In this document: positions 18,860 to 27,291 of the stretch, one piece after another
Position numbering within the stretch: the stretch's first letter is position 1
How the letters are laid out: every line of letters begins with the position of its first letter
Source: Sphingomonas folli
GTDB taxonomy: Bacteria > Pseudomonadota > Alphaproteobacteria > Sphingomonadales > Sphingomonadaceae
Direction of reading: 5' to 3'
NCBI RefSeq assembly: GCF_019429525.1
Contig: NZ_JAHXZL010000001.1
Location: 62,001 to 126,000 of the forward strand
DNA length: 64,000 nt
Position numbers and translations under genes: made by a program
Notes under the pieces: model-generated
What the model was told of the DNA's origin: nothing
The model's database searches: none
What the model saw: the letters and a program-made list of their open reading frames with translations, nothing else

Positions 18860-19066
18860 TCACCGCCAGCGCCCGGTCTCCATCCAGCGCAGCAGCGGCT
18901 TGAGCGGCGTGATCCACACGATACCGGTCACCAGGTAGAAGCCGAGCTGGAGCAACGCGGGCCAGCGTCCGATCACCCCCGACAGCGACGCGATCGCCAC
19001 GCACCACAGCGCGATCAGCAGCAGGATCGCGAGCATGCCCACGGGCTTGCGCCACGACGGCGTCAT
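18860..19066 (-). CDS. DUF2842 domain-containing small membrane protein
   Basis: A 68-residue protein with two predicted membrane helices (VGMLAILLLIALWCVAIASL and WPALLQLGFYLVTGIVWITP) ending in the conserved PLLRWMETGRWR. The pattern is that of DUF2842, a small alphaproteobacterial inner-membrane family with no known function. Its ATG overlaps the stop of the 5-formyltetrahydrofolate cyclo-ligase gene by 4 bases (ATGA), so the two are translationally coupled. Conservation of this pairing hints at a housekeeping role, but nothing more can be read from it. Confidence 0.85.
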   Translation of the reverse strand: MTPSWRKPVGMLAILLLIALWCVAIASLSGVIGRWPALLQLGFYLVTGIVWITPLKPLLRWMETGRWR

Positions 19067-19614
19067 CGCACCGTCCCCGTGAGCCAGCCGCGCTCGGTCA
19101 CGATCGCGTCGAGCGGGGCGTCCCAGGGGTCGGGCGTGATCGAGTCGAGCTGCTGCACGCTCCACGCGATACCGATGCGCCGCGCCGCGGGATAGGCCGC
19201 GAAGGCACGGTCGTAATGACCCGCTCCCTGGCCGATGCGGTTGAGTGCGGCGTCGAACGCCACCAACGGGGTGAGCACCAGGTCGGGCACCACCTCGTCG
19301 CGCGCGCCATCGGGCTGACGCAGACCGAACGGCCCCGCCGCGAGCGCGTGATCGGCCTCCCAGGCGAGGAAGCGGATCGGGGTGGCGCGATCGACCACAT
19401 GGGGCAGGGCGAGCAGGCAGCCCGCGGCTCGCGCGGCGGTCTCCAGCGCACGAGGGTCGGCCTCGCTGCCCAGCGGCGCGTAGCTCGCCACGACCAGTCC
19501 GGGCGCGAGCAGCGCGACGAACTCGCGCGGGCAGGGCAGAGCGGGAGCGCCCGCCGCGACGAACGAGTCGCGTGCCGCGCGCGCCGCGGCGCGGAGCGCG
19601 CGCTTATCAGCCAT
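19063..19614 (-). CDS. 5-formyltetrahydrofolate cyclo-ligase
   Basis: A 183-residue enzyme that converts 5-formyl-THF with ATP to 5,10-methenyl-THF, returning stored folate to one-carbon metabolism. Signature stretches are the N-terminal KRALRAAARAARD, the substrate loop VASYAPLGSEADPR, and the nucleotide-binding GQGAGHYDRAFA. It lies downstream of the 6S RNA and zapA, the classic zapA-ssrS-fau arrangement known from E. coli and other proteobacteria, and overlaps the DUF2842 gene by 4 bases. Other names for the gene are fau, ygfA and fthC. Confidence 0.96.
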   Translation of the reverse strand: MADKRALRAAARAARDSFVAAGAPALPCPREFVALLAPGLVVASYAPLGSEADPRALETAARAAGCLLALPHVVDRATPIRFLAWEADHALAAGPFGLRQPDGARDEVVPDLVLTPLVAFDAALNRIGQGAGHYDRAFAAYPAARRIGIAWSVQQLDSITPDPWDAPLDAIVTERGWLTGTVR

Positions 19615-19639
19615 GGGGAGAGCGGGTGGCGGGACCGCC

Positions 19640-19793
19640 GTGGCCGTTGGCCGGAGTATCCACTGACGCCCAGTACGTCAGGTGGGAGTCATATACGTCG
19701 GACCAGGATCCGGGCAGGGACAACCCCCATGGAAGATGAATAGCCTCAGGGATATTTGTAAGCTCGTACCGGGCAGAACCCGCCGACCCCTAT
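19640..19793 (-). ncRNA. ssrS: 6S RNA
   Basis: The gap between zapA and the 5-formyl-THF cyclo-ligase gene holds a 6S-like structure on the minus strand. A closing stem pairs GCCCGGTACG (19774-19765) with CGTACTGGGC (19677-19668), 10 bp with one G-U. The conserved 6S bubble sequence CCCTGAGGCTATTCAT follows on the 5' side, comparable to CCCCTGAGCCGATATTTC in E. coli. An apical stem pairs GGGGGTTGTC with GACTCCCACC. By family knowledge 6S RNA binds sigma-70 RNA polymerase in stationary phase. The ends are approximate. Confidence 0.75.
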
Positions 19794-20099
19794 CTAGGAG
19801 GTCGGGGGCGCCTGCTCAAGGGCCGCGGCGAGCTTCTCGAGCCGTTCCGACAGGCGGTCGAGCGCGATGCCCTCGGGAGTCTCGGGCGGGGGCGCCTCGC
19901 GCGCCTCGATCAGCGAGTCGGCCACCATCAGCGCGGCGAGCAGCATGGTGCGGTTGACCCCGCCCGCGCCGGCGGCACGGCGCGCGTCGTCCCAGCGCTC
20001 GTCGATCAGCGCCGCGGCCTGCATCAGCCGCGCCTCGCCGCCGTCGCCGCAGCCGAGGTCGTAGCTGGTCTCGCCGATGCGCAGCGTCACTCTCGCCAT
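19794..20099 (-). CDS. zapA: Cell division protein ZapA
   Basis: A 101-residue protein that bundles FtsZ protofilaments at the division site. It begins [36 protein letters not shown], the usual ZapA globular head that binds FtsZ, then a coiled-coil dimerisation helix (LDRLSERLEKLAAALEQA). Start 20099 lines up with the family. The ATG shares a base with the stop of the small coiled-coil gene upstream (TGATG), so the two are coupled. The 6S RNA follows at once. Confidence 0.93.
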   Translation of the reverse strand: MARVTLRIGETSYDLGCGDGGEARLMQAAALIDERWDDARRAAGAGGVNRTMLLAALMVADSLIEAREAPPPETPEGIALDRLSERLEKLAAALEQAPPTS

Positions 20100-20275
20100 C
20101 AGTCCTGCCCCCCGCGCGCGATGATCTCGTCGAGCGCGGCCACGGCCTCGCCCATCTTTTCCCTGAGCGCGGCGTGGCGGCGCGCGAGCGTGGCGGCGGC
20201 GGCGAGCCGCTGTTCCAAGACGCGTTCGACGCGGGTGATGGCGGCATCGAGCCGGTCGATCGCTGGGTTGTCCAT
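20099..20275 (-). CDS. Small coiled-coil protein upstream of zapA
   Basis: A 58-residue predicted single long helix with heptad-like hydrophobic spacing ([23 protein letters not shown] ... [16 protein letters not shown]). Small coiled-coil proteins of this kind, for example DUF4164, often precede zapA in alphaproteobacteria. Its size and coiled-coil nature recall ZapB, the ZapA partner, but there is no sequence proof. Its stop overlaps the zapA start by one base, which supports a shared role in cell division. Confidence 0.75.
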   Translation of the reverse strand: MDNPAIDRLDAAITRVERVLEQRLAAAATLARRHAALREKMGEAVAALDEIIARGGQD

Positions 20276-20412
20276 GGACAGAGGCGATAGGATCGCGCGC
20301 GCGCGCCGACAAGATGGCGTCGAGACGAGCGGATGCACCGCAGCGGTTGACGGCCGCGCGCCGTCCGGCGCAAAGACCCGCGCGACACCGAACTTACGGC
20401 GGAGACAGGCGC

Positions 20413-21414
20413 ATGACCAAGGTAGCGATCAACGGCTTCGGGCGGATCGGGCGGCTGGTGGCGCGCGCGCTGATCGAGCGCGGCAGCGACCTCGAGCTGG
20501 TGGCGATCAACGACCTGGCCGACACCAAGTCCAACGCGTGGCTGTTCAGCCGCGACAGCGTCCACGGCAAATATGCCGGCACGGTCGAGGCCGACGGGCA
20601 GGACATGGTGATCGACGGCAAGCGCATCCGAGTCACCGCCGAGCGCGACCCCGCCAACCTCCCGCACCGCGAGCTGGGCGTCGACATCGTGCTGGAGTGC
20701 ACCGGCTTCTTCACCGACCGCGCCAGCGCGCAGAAGCACATCGACGCCGGTGCGAAGAAGGTGCTGATCTCGGCACCCGCCAAGAACGTCGACCTCACCG
20801 TCGTCTATGGCGTCAACCACGACAAGCTCGAGGCCGGGCACACGATCGTGTCGAACGCGTCGTGCACCACCAACTGCCTCGCGCCGGTCGCCAAGGTGCT
20901 CAACGACGCGATCGGGATCGAGCGCGGCCTGATGACCACGATCCACGCTTATACCAACGACCAGAAGATCCTCGACCAGATCCACAGCGACCTGCGCCGC
21001 GCGCGGGCGGCGGCGATGAACATCATCCCGACCACCACCGGCGCGGCGCGCGCGGTGGGCGAGGTGCTGCCCGAGCTGAAGGGCAAGCTGGACGGCTCGG
21101 CGATCCGCGTGCCCGTGCCCGACGGCAGCCTCGTCGACCTCACCTTCACGCCCAAGCGCGACACCAGCAAGGAAGAGGTCAACCAGCTGCTCAAGGCCGC
21201 GGCCGAGGGCGCGATGAAGGGCGTGCTGCATTATTCGGACGAGCCGCTCGTCTCGATCGACATCGTCCACACGCCTTACTCTTCGACGGTCGACAGCCTG
21301 GAGACCGCGGTGATCGACGGCAAGCTGGTGCGCGTCGTCAGCTGGTACGACAATGAGTGGGGCTTCTCCAACCGCATGGTCGATACAGCGACCGCGATGG
21401 CGAAGCTCGGCTGA
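20413..21414 (+). CDS. gap: Glyceraldehyde-3-phosphate dehydrogenase, type I
   Basis: A 333-residue central glycolytic enzyme that oxidises glyceraldehyde-3-phosphate to 1,3-bisphosphoglycerate with NAD. It starts at ATG 20413 after GGCGGAGA. The NAD-binding motif NGFGRIGRL is at the N-terminus, the active-site segment [17 protein letters not shown] carries the catalytic Cys, and the C-terminal [15 protein letters not shown] is intact. A MOSC gene and pgk follow, so gap and pgk, which act in consecutive steps, are in one operon. Confidence 0.99.
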   Translation: MTKVAINGFGRIGRLVARALIERGSDLELVAINDLADTKSNAWLFSRDSVHGKYAGTVEADGQDMVIDGKRIRVTAERDPANLPHRELGVDIVLECTGFFTDRASAQKHIDAGAKKVLISAPAKNVDLTVVYGVNHDKLEAGHTIVSNASCTTNCLAPVAKVLNDAIGIERGLMTTIHAYTNDQKILDQIHSDLRRARAAAMNIIPTTTGAARAVGEVLPELKGKLDGSAIRVPVPDGSLVDLTFTPKRDTSKEEVNQLLKAAAEGAMKGVLHYSDEPLVSIDIVHTPYSSTVDSLETAVIDGKLVRVVSWYDNEWGFSNRMVDTATAMAKLG

Positions 21415-21436
21415 GGCGGGCGCGGGCGTGGCCGCC

Positions 21437-21886
21437 ATGCTGCTGGGCATCGCGCGTCACGCCCGCTCGCGCGCGCCGGTCGAGACGGTGACTCACGCCG
21501 AGGTGTCGCCCGCGGGCGGCATCCACGGCGACTTCCGCGGCGCGATGCGCGGCCAGCCGTACAAGCGCCAGGTCACGCTGATCGAGCGCGGCGACTGGGA
21601 GGCGGCGATGCGGCAGGTCGGCCACTCGATCGACTGGTCCGAGCGGCGCGCCAACCTGCTGGTCGACGGCGTCGACCTGCCACAGCGCCCGGGGGCGCGG
21701 GTGCGCATCGGGGCGGACGTCGTGCTGGAGATCACGCGCGAGTGCGACCCGTGCGAGCGCATGGAGGCGCTGGCGCCCGGGCTGCGCGAGGCGCTGACGC
21801 CGGATTGGCGCGGCGGCGCCTGCGCGATGGTGATACAGGGCGGCACGATCGCCGTCGGTGACCCGATCAGGATCGAGGACTCATGA
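21437..21886 (+). CDS. MOSC domain-containing protein
   Basis: A 149-residue protein consisting of little more than a MOSC domain, the fold found in molybdenum cofactor sulfurases and mARC-type enzymes. The conserved cysteine region appears as [21 protein letters not shown], and the Arg/Gly-rich active-site loop precedes it ([16 protein letters not shown]). The molecular role of stand-alone MOSC proteins is mostly unproven; sulfur or molybdopterin handling is a family inference. GTG 21428 is an alternative start. It sits between gap and pgk, and its stop overlaps the pgk start by 4 bases (ATGA), so it is translated with the glycolytic genes although no functional link is obvious. Confidence 0.88.
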   Translation: MLLGIARHARSRAPVETVTHAEVSPAGGIHGDFRGAMRGQPYKRQVTLIERGDWEAAMRQVGHSIDWSERRANLLVDGVDLPQRPGARVRIGADVVLEITRECDPCERMEALAPGLREALTPDWRGGACAMVIQGGTIAVGDPIRIEDS

Positions 21887-23073
21887 CCAAGGCTTTTCGA
21901 ACGCTCGATGATATCGGCGACGTCGCGGGCAGGCGCGTGCTCGTCCGCGAGGATCTGAACGTGCCCTTCAAGGACGGCCATGTCACCGACGACACGCGGC
22001 TGCGCGCCACCGTCGCGACCGTGGCGGAACTCGCCGACAAGGGCGCGATCGTCCTCGTGCTCGCGCATTTCGGCCGCCCCAAGGGGCAGCCCGCGCCCGA
22101 GTTCTCGCTCGCGCAGATCACCAGGCCCTATGAGAGCGTGCTGGGGCGCCCGGTGCGCTTCGTCGACTGGGCGGGCGCGGCCGACGCGATCGCGACGCTC
22201 CGGCCGGGCGACGTCGCGGTGCTGGAGAACACGCGCTTCTTCACCGGCGAGGAGAAGAACGACCGCGAGACGATCGACCGCATCGCCGCGCTGGGCGACC
22301 TCTACGTCAACGACGCTTTCTCCGCCGCGCACCGCGCGCATGCCTCGACCGCGGGGCTGGCGCAGGTGCTGCCGGCCTATGCCGGCCGCGCGATGGAGGC
22401 CGAGCTCGACGCGCTGGAGCAGGCGCTGGGTGCGCCCCAGCATCCCGTCGCGGCGGTGGTCGGCGGTGCCAAGGTCTCGACCAAGCTCGACGTGCTCAAG
22501 CATCTCGTCGGCAAGGTGGATCACCTCATCATCGGCGGCGGCATGGCCAACACCTTCCTCGCCGCGCGCGGCGTGAACGTGGGCAAGAGCCTGTGCGAGC
22601 ACGACCTCACTGGCACCGCCGAGGAGATATTGGAGGCGGCCGAGCGCGCCGGCTGCACCGTCCATCTGCCCTATGACGTGGTGGTGGCGACCGAGTTCCG
22701 CGCCAACCCGCCGGTGCGCACGGTCAACGTCCACGAGGTCGCCGCCGACGAGATGATCCTCGACGTCGGCCCGGCCGCGGTCGAGGCCTTGGGCGACGTG
22801 CTCAAGACCTGCCGCACCCTGGTGTGGAACGGCCCGCTCGGCGCGTTCGAGACGCCGCCGTTCGACGCGGCGACCGTGGCGTTGGCGCGCACCGCGGCGG
22901 CGCTGACCAAGGAGGGCAGCCTGGTCTCGGTGGCGGGTGGCGGCGACACGGTCGCGGCGCTCAACCAGGCGGGCGTGGCGGAGCAGTTCAGCTTCGTCTC
23001 GACCGCGGGGGGTGCCTTCCTCGAGTGGATGGAAGGGCGCGAACTGCCGGGCGTCGCGGCGCTTAAGCGCTGA
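21883..23073 (+). CDS. pgk: Phosphoglycerate kinase
   Basis: A 396-residue glycolytic enzyme that transfers the phosphate of 1,3-bisphosphoglycerate to ADP. Family signatures are the N-terminal [25 protein letters not shown], the basic patch and [13 protein letters not shown], the hinge [11 protein letters not shown], and the C-terminal nucleotide-site motif [15 protein letters not shown]. Length is normal. It is coupled by overlap to the MOSC gene and follows gap. A family C repeat hairpin starts 8 bases after the stop and probably ends the transcript. Confidence 0.99.
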   Translation: MTKAFRTLDDIGDVAGRRVLVREDLNVPFKDGHVTDDTRLRATVATVAELADKGAIVLVLAHFGRPKGQPAPEFSLAQITRPYESVLGRPVRFVDWAGAADAIATLRPGDVAVLENTRFFTGEEKNDRETIDRIAALGDLYVNDAFSAAHRAHASTAGLAQVLPAYAGRAMEAELDALEQALGAPQHPVAAVVGGAKVSTKLDVLKHLVGKVDHLIIGGGMANTFLAARGVNVGKSLCEHDLTGTAEEILEAAERAGCTVHLPYDVVVATEFRANPPVRTVNVHEVAADEMILDVGPAAVEALGDVLKTCRTLVWNGPLGAFETPPFDAATVALARTAAALTKEGSLVSVAGGGDTVAALNQAGVAEQFSFVSTAGGAFLEWMEGRELPGVAALKR

Positions 23074-23080
23074 GCGACGC

Positions 23081-23160
23081 CGTGCTCCCGCGGACGCGGG
23101 AGCCCAGGGCCGTGGGCGTCACGCGTGTGATCCTGGGTCCCCGCTTGCGCAGGGACACGG
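23081..23160. repeat. Palindromic repeat, family C, full copy
   Basis: CGTGCTCCCGCGGACGCGGGAGC hairpin, then CCAGGGCCGTGGGCGTCACG, then CCTGGGTCCCCGCTTGCGCAGGGAC. The inner CCCAGG/CCTGGG arms pair, giving a two-hairpin element. It is closely related to the copy at 56566. Located between the convergent ends of pgk and the MaoC gene. Confidence 0.7.
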
Positions 23161-23185
23161 GCGGCTGCTGCCCGAAGGCGCCTGC

Positions 23186-23635
23186 TCACTCCGCCGGCCG
23201 CGTCGCGATCAAGGCGTTGGATACCATCGTCAGCACCGCGACGTCGTGCTGGTTGAAGGCGGTGAGCCGGCTCTTGTAGATCCCCATCTCGGGGCGCGAG
23301 CGCGACGCGCGCTTCTCCAGCACCTCGGTCTCGCAGCGCAGCGTGTCGCCCGGGAAGACCGGGGTGAGCCAGCGCAGCGCGTCGATCCCGGGCGAACCGA
23401 GCCCCGCCTGCTCGACGGCGCGGAGCTGTTCGACCAGCATCGCCATCACCATCGCGCACGTGTGCCAGCCGCTCGCCGACAGCCGGCCGAAATGGGTCGC
23501 CGCCGCGGCCTCCTCGGAGAGGTGGAATGGCTGCGGGTCGAACTTGCGCGCGAAGTCGACCACCTCCTCGCGCGTCACCGCATAATGGCCGAAGCGCGCG
23601 GTGGCGCCGACGACGATGTCCTCGAGATATTGCAC
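23186..23635 (-). CDS. MaoC family dehydratase
   Basis: A 149-residue hotdog-fold (R)-specific enoyl-CoA hydratase-like protein. It contains the MaoC active-site segment FDPQPFHLSEEAAAATHFGRLSASGWHT, with the Asp and His expected for hydration of the enoyl double bond. GTG 23635 (VQYLEDIVVGA) is the likely start: it has AGGAG on the minus strand and the 18 upstream codons are Arg/Gly-rich and unconserved. The physiological substrate could be a fatty acyl-CoA or a dicarboxylic-acid derivative (mesaconyl-CoA hydratase-like); the sequence does not tell. Confidence 0.9.
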   Translation of the reverse strand: MQYLEDIVVGATARFGHYAVTREEVVDFARKFDPQPFHLSEEAAAATHFGRLSASGWHTCAMVMAMLVEQLRAVEQAGLGSPGIDALRWLTPVFPGDTLRCETEVLEKRASRSRPEMGIYKSRLTAFNQHDVAVLTMVSNALIATRPAE

Positions 23636-23705
23636 GGGCGCGGCTCTCCTCTCGCGCGCCACTCCGCCACGTCCGCCGCCGCGGTTCAAGCCATCGCGGC
23701 GTGCC

Positions 23706-25028
23706 TCACCGCCGCATCACCGCGCGGAACGGGCGATCGTCGCCGTCCAGACCGCGCCCGGCCGGGAGGCCGAGCAGGTCGCGCAGCAGCGGCGCCACGT
23801 CGGTATTGTCGAAGCTGGGCAGTCGCCTGCCCGCGGCGAAGGCGGGGCCGTGGGCGATGAACACAGCGCGCATGTCGGGCGAGTCGTTGTCATAGCCGTG
23901 CGCACCGCGGTGGCCGGCCTCGTCCGTCGCGCTCCTGGCGAGGATCCAGCCGCCCGCCGGACCGTCCTCGGCGAGGCAGAGGAAGGCGGGCACGCGGGGG
24001 TTCCGGCCGTAGCGGAAGCGCGGCGGCAAGGCCTGTCTGCGCCAGCAGGTCATGTGCGGGTGCGGGCGCAGCAGCGCGCGCGCGACCGCGAGGTCGCGAC
24101 CCGGGAGCGGCACGAGCGTCGCATAGGGGCCGCTCTCGATCACCCGGGCGTCGGTCGCCGGCACGATCGAGTCGATGGCGATCCGCCGCTCGGGCGCGAT
24201 CGGCGCCATGCCATGGTCGGAGACGATCACGAGATTGGCGCCCTGGCCCAGCGCGGCGAGTCCATCGACGAGCCGCCCGACGCTCGCGTCCACCGCGGAC
24301 ACGGCCGACAGGGTGCGTCGGTCGGCGGGACCATATTCGTGTCCGGCGGTGTCGACCTCGTCGAAGTAGAGCGTGACGAAGCGCGGCCGCGTCTCGGCCG
24401 GGCGACGCAGCCAGTCGATCACCGAGTCGACGCGCTGACGGTCGCTCACCGCCTCGTTATACTGCTGCCAGTCGCGCGGGCGCGTGCCGCCGCTGATCTC
24501 CCGCGGCCGAGCGGCGTCGCGCGTGCCGCCCCAGGCGACGTTCGCGCCCGGCCAGAACATCGTCGCGGTCGGGATACCGGCGCGCTCGGCGGTGACCCAT
24601 AGCGGCTTGGCCGTGTTCCACCAGAACGGGTCATCGCTCGCCATGGTGAAGGTCTCGCCGGGGCGCGCGGCGTCCTCCATCCGATTGGCGACGAGGCCGT
24701 GGCGGTCGGGCACCAGCCCCGTGACGAGCGTCCAGTGGTTGGGGAAGGTCTTGGACGGGAAGGACGGTCGCATCGCCGCGCTCACACCCTCCGCGGCCAG
24801 CGCCGACAGCCGCGGGGTGACGCCGCGGTCGAGGTAATCGGGGCGGAAGCCGTCGATCGAGACGAGGATGGTGACGGGCGCGCGCGTAATCGTCGATGCC
24901 GTGCCTGCGCCGGCGACGCCGGCGGGGGCAGCGGGCGCGGTCACCGGTGGCAGCGCACGCGGGGTATAGGGGTAGGCGCAGGCGCCCAGGGCGAGCAGCG
25001 CGGCGGCGAGAAGCGGGCGAAGCGTCAT
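23706..25028 (-). CDS. Ectonucleotide pyrophosphatase/phosphodiesterase-type lipoprotein (alkaline phosphatase superfamily)
   Basis: A 440-residue exported protein with a lipobox near residue 17 (LLALGACAY). The NPP signatures are visible: SIDGFRPDYLD (metal-binding Asp), FPSKTFPNHWTLVTGLVPDRHG (Thr nucleophile), YFDEVDTAGHEYGP and SDHGM (further metal ligands), and a late GAHGYDN histidine. The enzyme should be a zinc phosphodiesterase acting on nucleotides or other phosphodiesters outside the cytoplasm. All key residues are present. It stands alone, 70 bp after the MaoC gene start on the same strand. Confidence 0.92.
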   Translation of the reverse strand: MTLRPLLAAALLALGACAYPYTPRALPPVTAPAAPAGVAGAGTASTITRAPVTILVSIDGFRPDYLDRGVTPRLSALAAEGVSAAMRPSFPSKTFPNHWTLVTGLVPDRHGLVANRMEDAARPGETFTMASDDPFWWNTAKPLWVTAERAGIPTATMFWPGANVAWGGTRDAARPREISGGTRPRDWQQYNEAVSDRQRVDSVIDWLRRPAETRPRFVTLYFDEVDTAGHEYGPADRRTLSAVSAVDASVGRLVDGLAALGQGANLVIVSDHGMAPIAPERRIAIDSIVPATDARVIESGPYATLVPLPGRDLAVARALLRPHPHMTCWRRQALPPRFRYGRNPRVPAFLCLAEDGPAGGWILARSATDEAGHRGAHGYDNDSPDMRAVFIAHGPAFAAGRRLPSFDNTDVAPLLRDLLGLPAGRGLDGDDRPFRAVMRR

Positions 25029-25117
25029 CCCGGGCGTTTACGCCGCTGAGATGACGGCGGAAAGTCTCGCGACCCGGTGGAGGATCCTCGCCGCGACCCG
25101 GCGAGGATCCATGGGCG

Positions 25118-26587
25118 CTACAGCCCCACCGCGAACTTGGCGAAGAGCGTCCAACTCACCGGCGCGTCGCCGTAGGCCGCGTTCAGCGCCGCCGGCTTGG
25201 CATAGGCCGCCACCGTGCCGCCGAGCGCCACCCCGAGCGGTCCGACGATCGGCAGCCGATAGGCGTATCCCGCCTCCGCCTTGGTAACGCGGAAACGCCG
25301 GTCGTGGAGCGGGTCGTCATGGTCGGGGAAGAGCTCGTCGTTGGCGACATTCTCCACCCGCGCGAAGACGGCGTGGCGCCGCGTCAGCTCGTAGGTCGCC
25401 TCGGCGAGGAAGGCGTCGAGCATGTCGCCCGGGCGGCGGTCCTTGCGCGACCAGGCCAAGGTTGTCGCCAGCCCGGCGCGCGCATATTGCACGCTGGCGG
25501 TGGTGCGGTCCTCGTCCTCGCCGGGGTGGAGCGCCTCGGGTTGCTCGAGCCGGCCGTGGCTGACCTGCAGCGCGACATGGGGCGAGGGAGTCCAGGTGCC
25601 GCGCACGCTCCACGAATCGAGCCTGACGGGATCGAAGCCCCAGCGCCGCTCGTCGGGCTCGCGCCCCTTGAACCATGATCCTTCCAACTGGACCTTGGGG
25701 GCGGACACGCCCGCGGTGAGCACGCCATAGGTGATGTGGGTCGAGTCGAACCAATGGTGCGTGATCGGGGACATCGGCAGGTAGCGCGCCGAGCCGCGGT
25801 GCATGAAGGCGCTGGGGCCGAGCGCCGGCTCGCCGACGGGGGCGGCGTAGACGAACAGGCTGGTGTCGCCGCCGAGGCGATAGTCGAGCCGCGCGGCCAG
25901 CTCCATGAACAGGTCGTGCGGGTGCTGGCGGTCGACGAGCGCCTGCCCGTTCGCGGTCTCCCCGGTGGCGAACAGGTTGGGATAGCCGCGCGCGCCCATC
26001 GCCGGCTCCAGACTGCCCATGCCGCGGAGCTGGAGGTGGACCCGCTCGCTGACGTCCTTGTCCGCCATCACCATCGCCATCGACTGGACATAGGCGCCGT
26101 CGCCGCCGCGCGGTCCGCCCTGCTCGGTCGCCATGGCCCAGGCATAGCCGTGCGCCATCAGCATCCAGTCGCCGGCGTGGAGCATCAGGCCGCGCATCGG
26201 TCCCTCGCCGGCGGGGTTGCGCGCGGTGCCGCTGCCGGGGGTGTACCAGCCGGCGGCGGTGCCCATCGTCATGCCCGGCATCGCCGCGCCCTCGGGGGCG
26301 CGCGCGAGCGCGGCGTCGGACGCGTCGCGCCACCCGGGCGGGGCGGTGACCTGCGGCATCGCGTGCATCATGCCGGCGTGCGGACCTGGCCGGGGCGAGG
26401 ATGCAGGCGGCATGGCGGCGTCGTCCATCGCGCGGTGGTCCATCTCTCCAGCCTCGCGGGCGGTCGGGGCGGCGCTGGGCGAGGGGGCGGGTGAGGCGGT
26501 GGGCGCGTGATCATGGTGCTGCGCGGACGCGAGCGCCGGGCACAGCGCCGCCGCCGCGCAGGCGGCGAGCAGGGCATAACGGGACAT
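25118..26587 (-). CDS. His/Met-rich outer-membrane beta-barrel protein, probably metal (copper) related
   Basis: A 489-residue exported protein. After a signal peptide (ALCPALASAQ) the first ~110 residues are rich in His and Met in short clusters (QHHDHAP, GEMDHRAMDDAAMPP, GPHAGMMHAMPQ, MPGMTMG), a composition used for copper or silver binding. The remaining ~370 residues alternate in the way of a transmembrane beta-barrel (VQLEGSWFKGREPDERRWGF, RHAVFARVENVANDELF) and end in the aromatic-poor strand WTLFAKFAVGL. Function is not proven. A small Cys/His protein gene lies 52 bp upstream and is read in the same direction. Confidence 0.7.
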   Translation of the reverse strand: MSRYALLAACAAAALCPALASAQHHDHAPTASPAPSPSAAPTAREAGEMDHRAMDDAAMPPASSPRPGPHAGMMHAMPQVTAPPGWRDASDAALARAPEGAAMPGMTMGTAAGWYTPGSGTARNPAGEGPMRGLMLHAGDWMLMAHGYAWAMATEQGGPRGGDGAYVQSMAMVMADKDVSERVHLQLRGMGSLEPAMGARGYPNLFATGETANGQALVDRQHPHDLFMELAARLDYRLGGDTSLFVYAAPVGEPALGPSAFMHRGSARYLPMSPITHHWFDSTHITYGVLTAGVSAPKVQLEGSWFKGREPDERRWGFDPVRLDSWSVRGTWTPSPHVALQVSHGRLEQPEALHPGEDEDRTTASVQYARAGLATTLAWSRKDRRPGDMLDAFLAEATYELTRRHAVFARVENVANDELFPDHDDPLHDRRFRVTKAEAGYAYRLPIVGPLGVALGGTVAAYAKPAALNAAYGDAPVSWTLFAKFAVGL

Positions 26588-26639
26588 GGATTCTCTCCGG
26601 ATAATGGCGGTGACGATCCGGGGCCGATGCCCCGGCGAG

Positions 26640-26942
26640 TCACGCCGCGCGCGGAGGAGGGGAGAGCGGGATCAGCAGCGCGCCCGCGGTCATGTCGGCG
26701 CGGGTCGGCGGGCGCTGGCGCGCGACGGCGCGCCACGGCGACGCCACGGTGCCGCCGGCGAGGTCGAGCGGGGGCACGCAGCCCAGACAGTCGTGCGTCG
26801 CGGTCGGCGCGGGCAGGGTCGGTCGATGGCCGTGGTGCTGCGTCGTCGCGGACATCGCGGCGGCGGGCTCGTGGCACGCCGGCGCCGCGCTCGCCGGGAG
26901 CGCGAGCAGTAGCGCGAGGATCGAGACGAGCAGCCGCAGCAT
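26640..26942 (-). CDS. Small exported Cys/His protein (DUF2946-like)
   Basis: A 100-residue protein with a clear signal peptide (MLRLLVSILALLLALPASAA). The mature part has ACHEP, TQHHGH, and ATHDCLGCVPP, giving three cysteines and several histidines, a metal-binding look. In proteobacteria DUF2946 proteins sit next to copper uptake or efflux genes. Start 26942 is chosen for the signal peptide; the upstream reading frame overlaps the divergent lipoprotein gene. It is probably co-transcribed with the His/Met-rich outer-membrane gene. Confidence 0.65.
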   Translation of the reverse strand: MLRLLVSILALLLALPASAAPACHEPAAAMSATTQHHGHRPTLPAPTATHDCLGCVPPLDLAGGTVASPWRAVARQRPPTRADMTAGALLIPLSPPPRAA

Positions 26943-27018
26943 CCCCGGTGCTCTAGCCGCTCGCACGCGCCCGCGCCAGCCGGTGGGAACGCGCGGCGCG
27001 CTGGCGCTTTGTCCCATC

Positions 27019-27276
27019 ATGCGCGCGCTTCCCCTCATCGCCCTGCTCTCGCTCACGGCCTGCGGCGGCGGGGGCGAGGAAGGCGCGGGCAACAAGGCCG
27101 CGCCCGCGCCGACACCGACCGGCCCCGCCCCCAAGACGCCGGTGATGCAGATCACCCCCGCGCCTGGCAAGGAGGTGGAGTGGATGGAGCCGCGCGACGC
27201 GCCCAACGCGCCGCCCAGCGCGCCTTATGGCAACCTGCTCGACCAGCCGGTGGTGAAGGGGCCGGCGGCCCGATAG
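27019..27276 (+). CDS. Small Pro-rich lipoprotein
   Basis: An 85-residue protein. The N-terminus MRALPLIALLSLTACGGGGEE is a lipoprotein signal with the lipobox Cys at residue 15. The mature part is low-complexity, rich in Pro, Ala and Gly (APTPTGPAPKTP, APNAPPSAPYGN). No known domain is seen. It is divergent from the Cys/His protein gene (76 bp) and convergent with ychF (15 bp between stops). Real coding is supported by the lipobox and by its fit in the gap. Confidence 0.7.
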   Translation: MRALPLIALLSLTACGGGGEEGAGNKAAPAPTPTGPAPKTPVMQITPAPGKEVEWMEPRDAPNAPPSAPYGNLLDQPVVKGPAAR

Positions 27277-27291
27277 CGCTCGTCGGCGCCG

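Noticed and set aside
26986..27010. EcfG-like GGAAC-N16-CTTT before the small Pro-rich lipoprotein gene
   Set aside because: The -10 is poor and would place the transcript start almost on the ATG; not listed as a feature.
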